A stretch of DNA of 64,000 nucleotides from Timema cristinae (lineage: Eukaryota > Arthropoda > Insecta > Phasmatodea > Timematidae): positions 1 to 64,000 of the forward strand of contig JBCFYV010000539.1 of NCBI GenBank assembly GCA_039000515.1, read 5' to 3'. This document shows positions 53,301 to 56,199 of the stretch, piece after piece; position 1 is the stretch's first letter, and the number at the start of each line of letters is the position of its first letter. A program made the translations under genes and the position numbers. A model generated the notes under the pieces. It was not told the origin of the DNA. It worked only from the letters and a program-made list of their open reading frames with translations, and did no database searches.

Positions 53301-56193
53301 ACCACTAGGTCATCCTGTATATTTATGACCAAAACGTTTCTTAATGAAGGCTGTTTTGGGGGGCAAAGTGTTGTCTATTATTGGCTATGCATAATATTAT
53401 TTAAATTAATCAATTCTCTGTTTGGTTTGTACATTTTTTAGGGTACTTATTTGGTTTTTAATTTTTTCACAATTTTTTTTTTTAAATTTCTTGAATTTTC
53501 AAGATTCATTTTTAACTTTTGAGACGATCTTGAGATACTTTTTTCCTCAATCATTCGAGAGATTTTCAAGTATCGCACATCCCTAGTTTATATCCCTCTT
53601 TTCTGTACCTTCTTCCATGGATAGTAAAATAAGAGTAAATAAGAATTTTACTTTTATGTAATTGTGTTTGGAAATCTTTACCACATATAAAAAAGCATAC
53701 AATACAGTTATTAATTACATATGATTTTGACAATTTTTTACCATTAGTATACACATTTATCAAACAATAACCCGCATTTATTAGCTTAACTTATCACTGT
53801 GTGTGCAAGAAATTGTATTTTAATGCTTAGTAAAATAAATCACACGTGTGTGAATATTTGAGTTTGTATAGGGTTTTAGTAGTCATTCAAACTTGACTCA
53901 AATGTTTTACAAAATTCAAACATTTTAAAGTAGTCAAAATTTAAGATAATTTCTTCAAATTGTTAAATTATCATGAAAGTTAATTAGTTTAATTTAATTT
54001 TATATTATAGTATAATGAACAGTCCCTAACTATTTTCTTTAATTCAAAAAAACTGATCATGATGAATAAGCTTACCTTAATGGTGAAATTATAAAATGAA
54101 TAGTTGTCTAATGATTTAGTAATATACAAAAATAGTGTGTAAATACTGTAAATGATAACAACTTACAAATATCACATCAACTTTTGGAGTTGATTCTTTC
54201 ACATCTACAGGTGAAGTGCTCAATCTTCCTTCATCAGCCAACCCCGCAGGATCTAGCCTAACAACAGTGTCTGAATGTTCTGTAGCCTCTGTAATGTTCT
54301 CATCAGAGCTGCTAAATTTTTCTGCAAGACGATAGTAAGAGCTTAAGTCCCCTGGTGGCAAAGAAGCCTTTTCTGACTGTGTTAGCTGGAACAGGTTTTC
54401 AACGAGGCCAGAGTTGTATACTATCGTGCTAATCCACACTACCATGCAAACCATGAAGGCTCTCTGGAAAATACGAGTACGAGCCCAGAAGTGCACCAGC
54501 CGAAGACGTTTGGGGATCTTGGCAAGACTAGGAGAGGCACCCAATGAAGCAACAACGTTTGTTGGATAGCTTGACGAGGATGCTAGATCTCCAGAAAAAC
54601 CATTGAGTTTTGGGTGTGACTTGGAACGAATAATGTTTCGTTTCATTAAAAGTGTATTTTCAGGGGAGCCTGGTGTTGGATAGCGAGGTTGACGGAAAGA
54701 AGTGCGATGTAGTTGGGAAGTTGTGTGGTTCATGTGGATCCTGAACTGGTGGTGTGGGTCAGAGGAAAGTTCCATGCGATGAATATCAATAGCTAAGACT
54801 GTTGAAAAAAAAAGCATCTGCAGAAAGAAATCTGAAATAAGTCCCACAACTGCAAAAATGCAAAATTCTTGAATAGCAGGAACAAATGTAAATAAACCTA
54901 CAGTTAAAATAGTGACTTCGGTTAGCAGATTTTTGGTGATACTCCAACCTTCTCGACTGAGCCCTTGTGCTACTCGTATTTTAACGTCAAGGTGAGTAGG
55001 AGTGGACATAACAGACTTTGTAAGTACCAGGACATTTTCCAGACCCACAACCACGACGAGATATGGAAACACCTCCTTACCATTCATGGTGAAAGTAAGA
55101 CCAAAGAAGAAACACAAACCTATTGACATTGAAAGGGAAGCGAGGACGGTAATCACAGCACTGAATGCTATTCCAGCCTTGGACTTAACAAGTTCAATCT
55201 TGCGGACAGAAAAGTATAAGTACAAGAATAAGAGGAAGTATGTGATGGTCAAGGGGACGAACTCGTGGTAATTGAATTGACCAGGAAAGTATATGTGAAG
55301 TATCTGGGAAGATTCGGTGCTGCTCAATAAGTTGTTAATAGTTAATGATTCATCAGGCTGGTTCAGCGGGTACACTCTAGATAGCTTCTGGCGCAGTCCA
55401 TCTAAAAACCTTGAAAATGAACACACCAAAAATTAAATAAATAAAATTATGTAGGTTTGGCTTATCTTTACAGTAGGTCCATTTCAAAAGCCACAATGAT
55501 CCCTGCTTGAATGATAAGCCATAATATGGGGTGCAGTGTTTGTTGTACAACAATAAATAGTTGATCAACATTGAAAATATAGCTAAGAATGAAGAATGCA
55601 ATAAGGTTAGACATTTAAGTGCAGGGCAATAAATGGCAGTTAACTACCAGATTACCTTAGAAAAGGTGGTGAGCCCACTAATAATGGACAATGTCGAGGG
55701 AGCGTGTGGTTGATTCATTAAAACTAAAATGATAGGAATCAAACTAATCATTAATAGTTGTGGGTTTATTAGCATCTTTTTTTTAGCACTGCATCTTACC
55801 ACCCATTTGGGTTATATGCCTGTGTGTACTAATTACACTAATGGGTTAGGAATTATGAAGGTTTAATTTCGAGAAATGCACCCGGATTTACATGGGAGAG
55901 TGGTAAACCATTTAGGAAAAAAAACCTTCAGTGCACCCAACAGGGCTCAAACCTCGGTCTCCCCGACTTCAGTAGTCTAGCCCAACACGAGAGTAGCGCG
56001 TTAGACCACGTAACCACCAAAGCAGGTTTATATATATTATTTTAGTGACAACTTACTCTATATCATATTCCTTCAGGAATATAGTGACGGCGTATTGCAG
56101 TATCCTCTGTCGCGTGCTTAGTGGGTACCTTTTGATACCAGTCTCCTTCATATTTAAACCAAACAGGATCTCAGCAAGACTCATCTTTCCTTT
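13215..56193 (-). CDS. SCAP: SCAP gene, partial (overall span of visible exons)
   Basis: SCAP is the polytopic ER protein that binds SREBP through its WD40 domain, senses sterol through its membrane domain, and escorts SREBP to the Golgi in COPII vesicles. The minus strand shows exons at 56193-56057, 55409-54167, 51724-51451, 42802-42564, 42248-42088, 39833-38867, 28925-28767, 28457-28276 and 20826-20679, plus a corrupted one at 13366-13215. All but one junction are phase compatible with GT-AG sites. About 1170 residues are visible against roughly 1280 in vertebrates. The N-terminal signal and first luminal part are upstream of the window. The final WD40 exons and 3' UTR were not found. Introns total more than 30 kb and are packed with transposons. 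Identification rests on the colinear SSD, TM8 and WD40 motifs and I regard it as secure. Confidence 0.95.
16383..16545. repeat. Two direct repeats, period about 90 bp
   Basis: A segment starting gataacctttt, passing through ttgaacatt and ending near gactcaa, is repeated twice with a period near 90 bases (starts near 16387 and 16477). It produces a repetitive minus-strand ORF (16121-16522) that I do not regard as a gene. It lies inside the smeared block. Confidence 0.5.
16805..16860. repeat. Outlying smeared unit of the ~85-bp repeat
   Basis: The string aaaagcacaaaaatccc followed by attaagccatgat matches the junction between units of the array at 17913-19034. It lies on the far side of the piggyBac relic, which suggests that the transposon landed in the array. 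Confidence 0.5.
17220..17912 (-). mobile_element. piggyBac-type transposon relic, 5' part
   Basis: The minus strand reads [11 protein letters not shown] from an ATG at about 17657. An acidic, serine- and asparagine-rich stretch follows ([17 protein letters not shown]), as in piggyBac transposase N-termini. A tryptophan-containing segment at about 17345 and text at 17320-17235 with [12 protein letters not shown] and MVTETAAI then resemble the start of the piggyBac core, where LMVTET is typical. The right end reads tagccctttgagtgcc on the minus strand, like a piggyBac terminal repeat next to a degraded TTAA. Stops, a frameshift and an 18-G run break it. The catalytic core and the other end were not found. 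Confidence 0.65.
17327..17344. repeat. 18-base poly-G run
   Basis: An uninterrupted run of 18 G inside the piggyBac coding relic, placed between two recognisable stretches of transposase. It may be an assembly or basecalling artefact like those in the neighbouring smeared block. Confidence 0.9.
17913..18081. repeat. Tandem ~85-bp repeat, left part (two units)
   Basis: Units contain ttaatatttacaaagttta, ctttgacaaac, aaaccaacaaaaa and aatccacatt, joined by aagccatgat. Two units lie left of the LINE insertion. No coding potential seen. Confidence 0.8.
18082..18898 (-). mobile_element. Non-LTR retrotransposon, 5'-truncated 3' end
   Basis: The minus strand encodes the end of a non-LTR reverse transcriptase. 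It starts near 18890 with MMIDENLNW, then [19 protein letters not shown], then [12 protein letters not shown], a typical thumb-region motif. One stop and a frameshift come before the last segment, which includes [13 protein letters not shown] and ends at 18277. The rest is 3' UTR and a TTA-repeat tail at 18082-18096 (plus-strand aataataataatag). Only the last roughly 200 residues are present; the endonuclease and catalytic RT core are missing. The clade (Jockey-like group) is uncertain. It splits the 85-bp repeat array cleanly, with units on both sides. Confidence 0.85.
18899..19034. repeat. Tandem ~85-bp repeat, right part
   Basis: One full and one partial unit continue the array after the LINE: aagccatgatattaatat, caaagtttaatgtca, ctttgacaaa. 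The last unit stops where similarity to a dispersed repetitive gene begins. Confidence 0.8.
19035..20333 (-). pseudogene. Broken copy of a dispersed repetitive gene family of unknown function
   Basis: The minus-strand reading from ATG at 20333 begins [17 protein letters not shown] with a CYVCGKF cysteine pair. It continues with [20 protein letters not shown], then [20 protein letters not shown] at about 19950-19880. After stops and frameshifts come [30 protein letters not shown] and, near 19190-19110, FFPENCG followed by [10 protein letters not shown] know this motif order from multi-copy arthropod and cnidarian proteins of unknown function that behave like transposon cargo or a transposase; I cannot name a family. 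Compared with that pattern, an internal block after the CYVCGKF pair is deleted and several frames are broken, so it is dead. The open part is 19815-20393. Confidence 0.68.
20679..20826 (-). CDS. SCAP: SCAP exon i (WD40 repeat)
   Basis: 148 bases in phase 0, ending TCAG before GTACAC in phase 1. It encodes [40 protein letters not shown] and [10 protein letters not shown]. The VFRLED start joins directly to the HTLK end of exon h, as in vertebrate SCAP. The acceptor is ttctgtcag. The next exon should begin with two bases and is proposed at 13366. Confidence 0.93.
20834..21500. other. SCAP intron sequence
   Basis: AT-rich intron between exons i and h. No coding stretch, tRNA or repeat of known type seen, apart from a short inverted ttataaa-type motif and A-rich runs. 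Confidence 0.6.
21510..21660 (+). mobile_element. tRNA-derived SINE (family 2), old partial copy
   Basis: Plus-strand match to the family-2 SINE. It has a B-box-like aaggttcgaatcatgg, the central tggttttccttaaatgg, tcaactcaaccttccc and ccgattaatgtaaatacact. The 3' shared tail is lost. Confidence 0.6.
22084..22906 (-). mobile_element. mariner-type transposon relic with long terminal inverted repeats
   Basis: The ends match as inverted repeats. The left end reads gcaatgtaattgaaagct, and the right end reads the same on the minus strand. A second matched block (tagagggctc) follows, with about 14 extra bases at the left. Inside, the minus strand holds scraps of a mariner transposase with an N-terminal helix-turn-helix: [20 protein letters not shown] near 22750-22690, and a [10 protein letters not shown] segment near 22345-22315 that corresponds to the conserved DETWIH-type motif. 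Many stops and an internal deletion (about 820 bp against about 1.3 kb for an intact element) make it dead. Confidence 0.72.
23299..23362. repeat. (GT)n(GA)n microsatellite
   Basis: About 16 GT units run directly into about 16 GA units. Simple compound microsatellite in an intron. Confidence 0.95.
23725..23905 (+). mobile_element. pogo/Tigger-type transposase N-terminal fragment
   Basis: The plus strand reads [20 protein letters not shown] then [20 protein letters not shown] and KVLK, ending with a stop. This is the CENP-B/psq-type helix-turn-helix that opens Tigger transposases (K-S-L-x-x-K-L-x-I-I-K, then S-T-V/I-S). Only about 60 codons remain; no DDE domain was found. Confidence 0.65.
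24530..24750 (-). mobile_element. tRNA-derived SINE (family 2), old copy
   Basis: Contains the family-2 blocks in order: ctaatgtgagggatga, ggaaacaatttaagaaaaac, ggatttgaaccctgatctcc (B box on the minus strand) and gccttagaccgtttggcc (A-box side). One internal block is duplicated. Confidence 0.65.
24909..25491 (+). mobile_element. Charlie-like hAT element, internally deleted
   Basis: Bounded by a perfect 8-base target duplication CTCTATTA (24901-24908 and 25492-25499). The left end CAGTGATTCTTAGCC and the right end, on the minus strand TGGTGGTTCTTAACC, are hAT Charlie-type terminal repeats, followed by GGGGGTCG-type text. Inside, the ORF at 25077-25322 keeps the C-terminal dimerisation part of a ZBED5-like hAT transposase: [32 protein letters not shown]. 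The zinc finger and most of the catalytic domain are deleted, so it cannot move by itself. Only about 580 bp remain. Confidence 0.88.
25803..25825. repeat. (TA)n/(GTAT)n microsatellite
   Basis: Short tatgtatgtatatata-type run in the host hAT element. Confidence 0.85.
25884..25925. repeat. (GT)n(AC)n microsatellite
   Basis: GT units followed by tatatacacacatatatat. It joins directly to the mariner fragment, as if it expanded at its broken end. Confidence 0.9.
25930..26035 (-). mobile_element. Fragment of the Tc1/mariner element at 26477
   Basis: The minus strand encodes [29 protein letters not shown], almost the same as the start of the copy at 26477-27780 ([29 protein letters not shown]) but in the opposite orientation. 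DNA similarity covers about 100 bases and then stops at the microsatellite. Confidence 0.85.
26477..27780 (+). mobile_element. Tc1/mariner transposon with broken transposase
   Basis: Terminal inverted repeats flanked by TA: the left end CAGGGTCAGGCAGTAAAACG and, on the minus strand, the right end AGGGTGGGGCAGTCAAACG. The transposase reads on the plus strand. It begins with an N-terminal DUF4817-like helix-turn-helix ([20 protein letters not shown]), broken by stops near 26750-27030. It continues from about 27043 ([19 protein letters not shown]) through [15 protein letters not shown] and [18 protein letters not shown] to about 27640. The second catalytic aspartate of the QQDGA motif is tyrosine here (QQYGA), and the frame stops right after YFLW, so the enzyme is dead. 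About 1.3 kb, close to full length. Confidence 0.88.
28276..28457 (-). CDS. SCAP: SCAP exon h (WD40 repeat)
   Basis: 182 bases: two bases then 60 codons, ending CTCAAG before GTACCT in phase 0. It encodes [39 protein letters not shown] and [14 protein letters not shown]. The AH-QPIT and [11 protein letters not shown] motifs are diagnostic for SCAP. The acceptor is ggtag at 28458-28459. The short intron to exon g (about 310 bases) contains a MITE. Confidence 0.9.
28545..28680. mobile_element. MITE family X, partial copy
   Basis: Shares gtgttctgcgctattttc, attgtgaaagcaaaattgtg and tttctgtttattc blocks with one terminal repeat of the MITE at 45430-45950. It lies in the short intron between SCAP exons g and h. 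Confidence 0.55.
28767..28925 (-). CDS. SCAP: SCAP exon g (WD40 repeat)
   Basis: 159 bases, 53 codons, phase 0 at both ends. It encodes [36 protein letters not shown] and [14 protein letters not shown]. The ITAL/RIVAARLNGSLDFF-type pattern of SCAP is plain. The acceptor is tttttttccttag. The donor is GTAAGA. The only clean donor leaves phase 0, whereas the following exon needs one preceding base (see findings). Confidence 0.9.
28930..30130. other. SCAP intron sequence
   Basis: About 1.2 kb of AT-rich intron. I see no coding stretch and no repeat of known type. Confidence 0.6.
30140..30575 (+). mobile_element. Non-LTR retrotransposon 3' end with CAAA tail
   Basis: Not coding. It has a GC-richer 3' UTR-like stretch with a stem (gagccccttcagggct), a cleavage-signal-like aaaataaatat and a terminal (CAAA)n run (caaacaaacaaacaaat) at 30537-30555, typical of truncated LINE or LINE-mobilised inserts. 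Family not identified. Confidence 0.5.
30580..31250. other. SCAP intron sequence
   Basis: AT-rich, with no ORF or known repeat recognised before the Copia coding text begins. Confidence 0.55.
31250..32998 (+). mobile_element. Ty1/Copia retrotransposon, second broken copy (RT to RNase H)
   Basis: Plus-strand Copia pol in several frames. [12 protein letters not shown] comes before a stop, then [20 protein letters not shown] (about 31530-31590). [13 protein letters not shown] follows at 31630, then [18 protein letters not shown] at 31790-31840. [20 protein letters not shown] leads into 32216-32695, which carries [16 protein letters not shown] and [15 protein letters not shown] (RNase H). [18 protein letters not shown] is at 32710-32765. 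Stops and frameshifts throughout. It differs from the copy at 1-3420, so two lineages or two ages are present. No LTRs recognised. A SINE is inserted at its 3' side at 32999. Confidence 0.87.
32999..33279 (+). mobile_element. tRNA-derived SINE (family 1), full length with 14-bp target duplication
   Basis: 281 bp. The head is tRNA-like: A box gtggtctaggggtaag and B box ggggttcaaaccttgg, about 40 bases apart, so it is an internal Pol III promoter. A conserved body follows (accaaacccttccttcacct, ccaggcctccaccgtggttc). The 3' tail cgtataacccgaacgggtag is followed by (AAT)n. AATAGACAGTTGAG occurs at 32985-32998 and 33280-33293, a perfect 14-base target duplication, so this insertion is young. Confidence 0.93.
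33345..33545 (-). mobile_element. tRNA-derived SINE (family 2), old copy
   Basis: Blocks of family 2 in order: gtggaaaaccattttggata, aaccacccttagtccaccca, agaattcgaacttaaatc (B box, minus strand) and agccatgtggcg. Strongly diverged. Confidence 0.6.
33574..33725. mobile_element. MITE family X, end fragment
   Basis: Carries tagaaacatataaaaggg, acaaacacaatatagtc and gtaaagtgtgaactctgtt-like text followed by the inverted end. The middle of the element is deleted, leaving roughly two end repeats. Confidence 0.6.
33955..34340 (+). mobile_element. Penelope-like element fragment (RT/GIY-YIG linker)
   Basis: The open frame at 33955-34188 reads [40 protein letters not shown] then [16 protein letters not shown]. 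After a frameshift comes [12 protein letters not shown]. The order proline-x-tyrosine-x(n)-NLRxxLVxxKLP, then a CxxCKxC-like pair, is the linker between the reverse transcriptase and the GIY-YIG nuclease of Penelope-like elements. The RT core and nuclease themselves are absent. It relates in type to the palindromic repeat at 43196-44313, but the two cannot be joined as one element. Confidence 0.65.
34888..35140 (+). mobile_element. Tigger-like DNA transposon N-terminal fragment
   Basis: One frame reads [20 protein letters not shown], then [12 protein letters not shown], a stop, then LWKINENF: a helix-turn-helix like that opening Tigger-type transposases. Only about 80 codons, no catalytic part. 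Moderate similarity, so the family call is tentative. Confidence 0.45.
35222..35605. mobile_element. MITE family X, copy with deleted left end
   Basis: Colinear with 45560-45950: ttcctgtgtttgt, ttttatgttttttggtttcc, gaatgaaacctag, aatgatcgatttttt and cattgtaaaagacat. Only the right terminal repeat is intact. Confidence 0.65.
35625..35862 (+). mobile_element. tRNA-derived SINE (family 1), 5'-truncated copy
   Basis: Starts at the gattaccaaatccttccttc block and continues to the tataacccaaacaggtag tail. It is followed by (GAT)n and (AAT)n repeats to about 35860. The tRNA-like head is missing. Confidence 0.88.
36072..36468 (-). mobile_element. tRNA-derived SINE (family 4)
   Basis: The minus strand opens with gggatcttgcagtaaagtgc (A-box-like) and ggttcagacccagtttagg (B box). 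A long body follows, with a conserved-looking ggcaatggggaaccaccaca centre, ending near ggttggtttagcg. About 395 bp, unlike families 1-3. Only one copy seen here. Confidence 0.6.
36685..38051. mobile_element. Probable non-autonomous hAT-type element
   Basis: The left end TAGGACTTTG and the right end (minus strand TAGGGGTCTG) start imperfect inverted repeats with matching GAG/CGAG-rich text inside. Flanks ATTTACGC and ATTTATGG agree at six of eight bases. No coding sequence. Weaker than the other hAT-type calls. Confidence 0.42.
38080..38260. repeat. (ATT)n/(ATC)n compound microsatellite
   Basis: About 180 bases of imperfect trinucleotide repeat, mostly ATT with ATC interruptions. Confidence 0.95.
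38261..38860. other. SCAP intron sequence before exon f donor
   Basis: AT-rich, with a short (CA)n near 38330. No other feature recognised. Confidence 0.55.
38867..39833 (-). CDS. SCAP: SCAP exon f (linker and second WD40 repeat)
   Basis: 967 bases: one base completing a codon, then 322 codons, ending AAG before GTAGAG in phase 0. It opens [21 protein letters not shown] long polar, serine-rich, low-conservation linker follows, as between the first WD40 repeats of vertebrate SCAP. It closes with [20 protein letters not shown] and [14 protein letters not shown], a clear WD40 strand set. The acceptor is tttatag; an alternative at 39814 (actcag) would drop YFTSTQ. The opposite-strand ORFs at 38835-39134 and 39379-39618 are shadows. 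Confidence 0.9.
40114..41923. mobile_element. Non-autonomous hAT-type element
   Basis: The left end TAGAAATGGG and the right end (minus strand TAGAGATGGGCC) open inverted repeats rich in tcgaatccgaatc/gattcgaggattcg. They are flanked by GTAAATTA (40106-40113) and GTTAATTA (41924-41931), seven of eight bases the same. The interior is AT-rich and non-coding and contains a MITE X copy from 41331. It lies in the SCAP intron between exons e and f. Confidence 0.65.
41331..41500. mobile_element. MITE family X, left end
   Basis: agaagatataggaaaagtgg, tagaaacatataagaggg, acaaacacaatatggcc, tttacaatgaaaagaat and cacactttacactgctgcc match the left end of the copy at 45430. Right-hand sequence is lost. 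Confidence 0.7.
42088..42248 (-). CDS. SCAP: SCAP exon e (first WD40 repeat)
   Basis: 161 bases starting in phase 0 after ttggtag. It encodes [39 protein letters not shown] and EALATIDRK: a WD40 repeat with GH at one end and VWD at the other. Two donors keep frame. GTTAGT at 42087 (phase 2) joins an acceptor at 39834. GTAAAG six bases further into the intron (phase 0) joins an acceptor at 39814. The first pairing is used here; cDNA would settle it. Confidence 0.9.
42564..42802 (-). CDS. SCAP: SCAP exon d (last membrane span)
   Basis: 239 bases. It starts with two bases completing the codon left by exon c and ends in phase 0. It encodes [13 protein letters not shown], the final membrane helix ([20 protein letters not shown]), then [18 protein letters not shown] on the cytosolic side and [12 protein letters not shown]. 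The acceptor is gttgtcag. The donor is GTAAGT. The C-terminal WD40 region follows on the next exon, as expected for TM8. Confidence 0.93.
42803..43190. other. SCAP intron sequence
   Basis: No ORF or repeat recognised between exon d and the palindrome. Confidence 0.5.
43645..43689 (-). ncRNA. Hammerhead-ribozyme-like motif, arm 1
   Basis: On the minus strand: TTGC, CTGATGA (core box 1), one extra T, GGCGT, a 9-base loop, ACGCC, GAAA (core box 2), CATG, TA (cleavage-site-like), GCAA. Stem I (TTGC/GCAA) and stem II (GGCGT/ACGCC) pair perfectly. Stem III would be minimal, as in dimeric Penelope hammerheads. The unpaired T after CTGATGA departs from the canonical core. Confidence 0.5.
43823..43867 (+). 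ncRNA. Hammerhead-ribozyme-like motif, arm 2 (weakened)
   Basis: Inverted copy of the arm-1 motif. Both core boxes (CTGATGA, GAAA) and stem II (GGTGT/ACGCC with one wobble) remain. Stem I is damaged (TGTC against GCAA, two mismatches). Confidence 0.42.
44520..45425 (+). other. Unrecognised GC-richer segment, possible retroelement leader
   Basis: Higher GC than its surroundings, with many short open stretches (for example [20 protein letters not shown] near 44950) but no frame above 60 codons. A cacaacaagtggtggtag string near 44550 resembles the start of a retroelement interior. I cannot name it. Confidence 0.25.
45430..45950. mobile_element. MITE family X, most complete copy
   Basis: About 520 bp with long terminal inverted repeats (about 130-150 bases). 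The left end has gacagaaacatataaaagg, aaacacaatatggctttta and ttcatactttacaccgctgc. The right end carries the same text on the minus strand (ggacagaaacaaataaaatg, acacaatatggcttttac). The interior is T- and C-rich with no ORF of note. At least four other partial copies lie in the window. Superfamily not determined. Confidence 0.75.
46312..46690. mobile_element. hAT-type non-autonomous element, second copy of the 52320 family, left part
   Basis: Starts gcaggggtgtgcaagaac and aligns with 52320-52890 in order (gcttgctttagattattt, tgcaatgcataccattta, aatgtcaaagtatgatat). It lacks the SINE present in the other copy, which confirms that SINE as an insertion. The right end was not found. Confidence 0.55.
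46800..46811 (+). repeat. Left terminal inverted repeat
   Basis: CAGGGTTCCTAC, preceded by TAACG. Confidence 0.9.
47313..49679 (-). CDS. hAT-like transposase, intact, 788 residues
   Basis: One open frame from ATG at 49679 to a stop at 47313, with no intron needed. Residues 37-63 form a BED-like zinc finger (C37, C40, H57, H63). A serine-rich linker follows to about residue 130. The RNase H-like catalytic domain shows a first aspartate in CFDEALN (D232), a second in SMDGPNVN (D298), the RW pair typical of hAT enzymes (R389, W390 in GVRWLE) and a late glutamate in [10 protein letters not shown] (E670) within the hAT C-terminal block. The last 60 residues are a charged coiled coil rich in lysine and glutamate. 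Assignment of the three catalytic residues is my inference from the hAT pattern. The ORF sits inside matched terminal repeats and shows no stops. A domesticated host gene is the alternative, but the flanking repeats argue against it. The plus-strand ORF at 48043-48336 is a shadow. Confidence 0.9.
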   Translation of the reverse strand: MSNKKTVFNQLWLSPDHFPEFSYWISGVESNKLQAFCKVCKKIINLSNMGKQALASHAKGPTHIKTLETLTNQRSLLTFFSKKSSDSGSSSSPVSRESLAHKDILPSDDSAGCSKSFSVSSKIVMSQKEAVAKSEISVVPQRNHNTFVIKDDITKAEVIWAMQVVDKKMSFNSCNNLSTIFQLMFPECSIANAFTLGGDKAAYFIVHGLAPFFHNNLLDRLKSCNNFVICFDEALNKVIQRGQMDIVIRFWDKENHKVISRYLNSVFFDRSTAEELLKHFLDGISPLPLSKLIQVSMDGPNVNLKFITLLQEHLKSVTDNEVCSLLNLGTSGLHVVHGSLTTGVESVDWDISSLLRHMYYLFTDSPARRALFTQLTGCTTFPLKFCGVRWLENAKCFQRALQIWDHVIKFLKEAKLPKTKPVETLKRAACDPFLKCKLAFCKTIADECQPFLQRFQTSKPMTPYLFEAVEKLLRYLMNRCVKPDLMKCTGPKLLSIDTKKSENLILSKNIDIGFATKRLLGETAITVTERQKLEFIHECRSMLTTMIAKLQEKSPLKQKAVRGLSSLDPCVIQHSPQLAQKRFSFLLEELNHANIINDVLAENAKKEYLHFCNLKKSELQEIFRPCDQFSDEVGLDTIYGSFLIGEANYKHLWEVIKICLVLSHGNATVEGGFSVNKSLLVENMHEKTVIAQRHIHDEIQEAGGIKNIHISKKMLDYVRGARKRYHEYLEMKKQEKSEKDKKAEKRKLDIQVKDLEGERKKLMMATEEKREAIDVELQELKKKQASLY
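50063..50074 (-). repeat. Right terminal inverted repeat
   Basis: GTAGGAACCCTG, the exact reverse complement of the left end, followed by TAACG. Confidence 0.9.
50080..50735. other. SCAP intron sequence
   Basis: AT-rich, with a diverged aatccgaatctcc/gaatctgaatcttcg stretch near 50620-50690 like the ends of the hAT-type element at 40114. Nothing else recognised. Confidence 0.5.
50741..50968 (-). mobile_element. tRNA-derived SINE (family 2), best copy
   Basis: The minus strand has an A-box-side ggtaacgcgcatgtcgtg and B box gaggttcgaatctcggtc. The body is gtggtttttcctaaatgg, ttccactctccctccacgc and ttcaaccttcccaattcc. The tail is cgtataacccgaacgggtag, the same tail as SINE family 1. Confidence 0.85.
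50975..51445. other. SCAP intron sequence
   Basis: AT-rich, no feature recognised. Confidence 0.5.
51451..51724 (-). CDS. SCAP: SCAP exon c (luminal loop 7)
   Basis: 274 bases in phase 0, ending in phase 1. It encodes [18 protein letters not shown], then [37 protein letters not shown] and [11 protein letters not shown]. The LYNISLAG and RNPEE / LDPLDF motifs are the SCAP luminal loop. NIS is a potential N-glycosylation site. The acceptor is cttccag at 51725-51726. The donor is GTAAGT after TCTC. Confidence 0.93.
51730..52065. other. SCAP intron sequence
   Basis: AT-rich, no feature recognised. Confidence 0.5.
52069..52208. mobile_element. Hairpin MITE-like palindrome
   Basis: Arms of about 58 bases (52069-52127 and 52147-52208) pair over agaatagtaggaaaat, agagcactaataaaagtaaa and the reverse, with a spacer of about 20 bases. 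No target duplication could be assigned. Confidence 0.65.
52563..52785 (-). mobile_element. tRNA-derived SINE (family 3)
   Basis: The minus strand starts with a tRNA-like head: ctgtagctcagttggtagtg (A box) and tctcaggtttgattcttgg (B box), 36 bases apart. A unique body follows, ending near tggatgtaaaaaaatat. Absent from the related element at 46312. Confidence 0.75.
52912..53000 (-). mobile_element. SINE family 2, 3' part only
   Basis: atattactacctgttcaggt and gagtcagggatggggaagg match the 3' half of family 2. The rest is replaced by the SINE that begins at 53024. Confidence 0.6.
53024..53315 (-). mobile_element. tRNA-derived SINE (family 1), full length
   Basis: On the minus strand: A box tagtggtctaggggtaag, B box cggggttcaatcctcag, body ccttccttcatctctgac and ggcctctaccgtggttcag. 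The tail is gtgtataacctgaacggg followed by (AAT)n at 53024-53045. Confidence 0.88.
53590..54160. other. SCAP intron sequence
   Basis: AT-rich, no feature recognised. Confidence 0.5.
54167..55409 (-). CDS. SCAP: SCAP exon b (sterol-sensing domain and loop 6)
   Basis: 1243 bases. It opens with [16 protein letters not shown] and enters the first SSD helix ([19 protein letters not shown]), followed by the conserved KIELVKSK. It continues through [60 protein letters not shown] and [18 protein letters not shown]. The SSD aspartate in SDFF is kept. The cytosolic loop starts at MEL, but reads MELSSD where vertebrate SCAP has MELADL, the COPII (Sec24) docking motif. The exon then passes a serine-rich loop, a further helix ([17 protein letters not shown]) and part of luminal loop 7, ending VDVIF before GTAAGT in phase 0. 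The acceptor is ttttcaag. Confidence 0.96.
55787..56026 (-). mobile_element. tRNA-derived SINE (family 2)
   Basis: The minus strand opens ggtggttacgtggtctaacg (A-box side) with B box gaccgaggtttgagccctg. It continues through ttttttcctaaatggttt and ends cataacccaaatgggtgg-like tail text. It lies only about 30 bases from the SCAP exon a donor. Confidence 0.82.
56057..56193 (-). CDS. SCAP: SCAP exon a (luminal loop before the SSD)
   Basis: 137 bases, 45 codons plus two bases. It encodes [33 protein letters not shown] and FLKEYDIE, which match the SCAP segment just before the sterol-sensing domain. The acceptor is tttcag before AAAGGA. The donor is GTAAGT after ATAGA. It ends in phase 2, matching the single G that opens the next exon. 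The preceding exon was not found up to 64000; the intervening DNA is mostly transposons. Confidence 0.88.
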
Positions 56194-56199
56194 CTGAAA

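Larger units (their letters stand above)
52320..53585. mobile_element. Non-autonomous hAT-type element with nested SINEs
   Basis: The left end TAGGGATGTGTGAGA and the right end, on the minus strand TAGGGATGTGCGATA, are flanked by ATTTATCT and GTTTATAT (six of eight). Three SINE pieces lie inside. Same end type as the element at 24403-27863. Confidence 0.6.

Noticed and set aside
54758..55409. Patched- or NPC1-type sterol-sensing protein instead of SCAP
   Set aside because: The downstream WD40 exons and the LYNISLAG luminal motif fit only SCAP.
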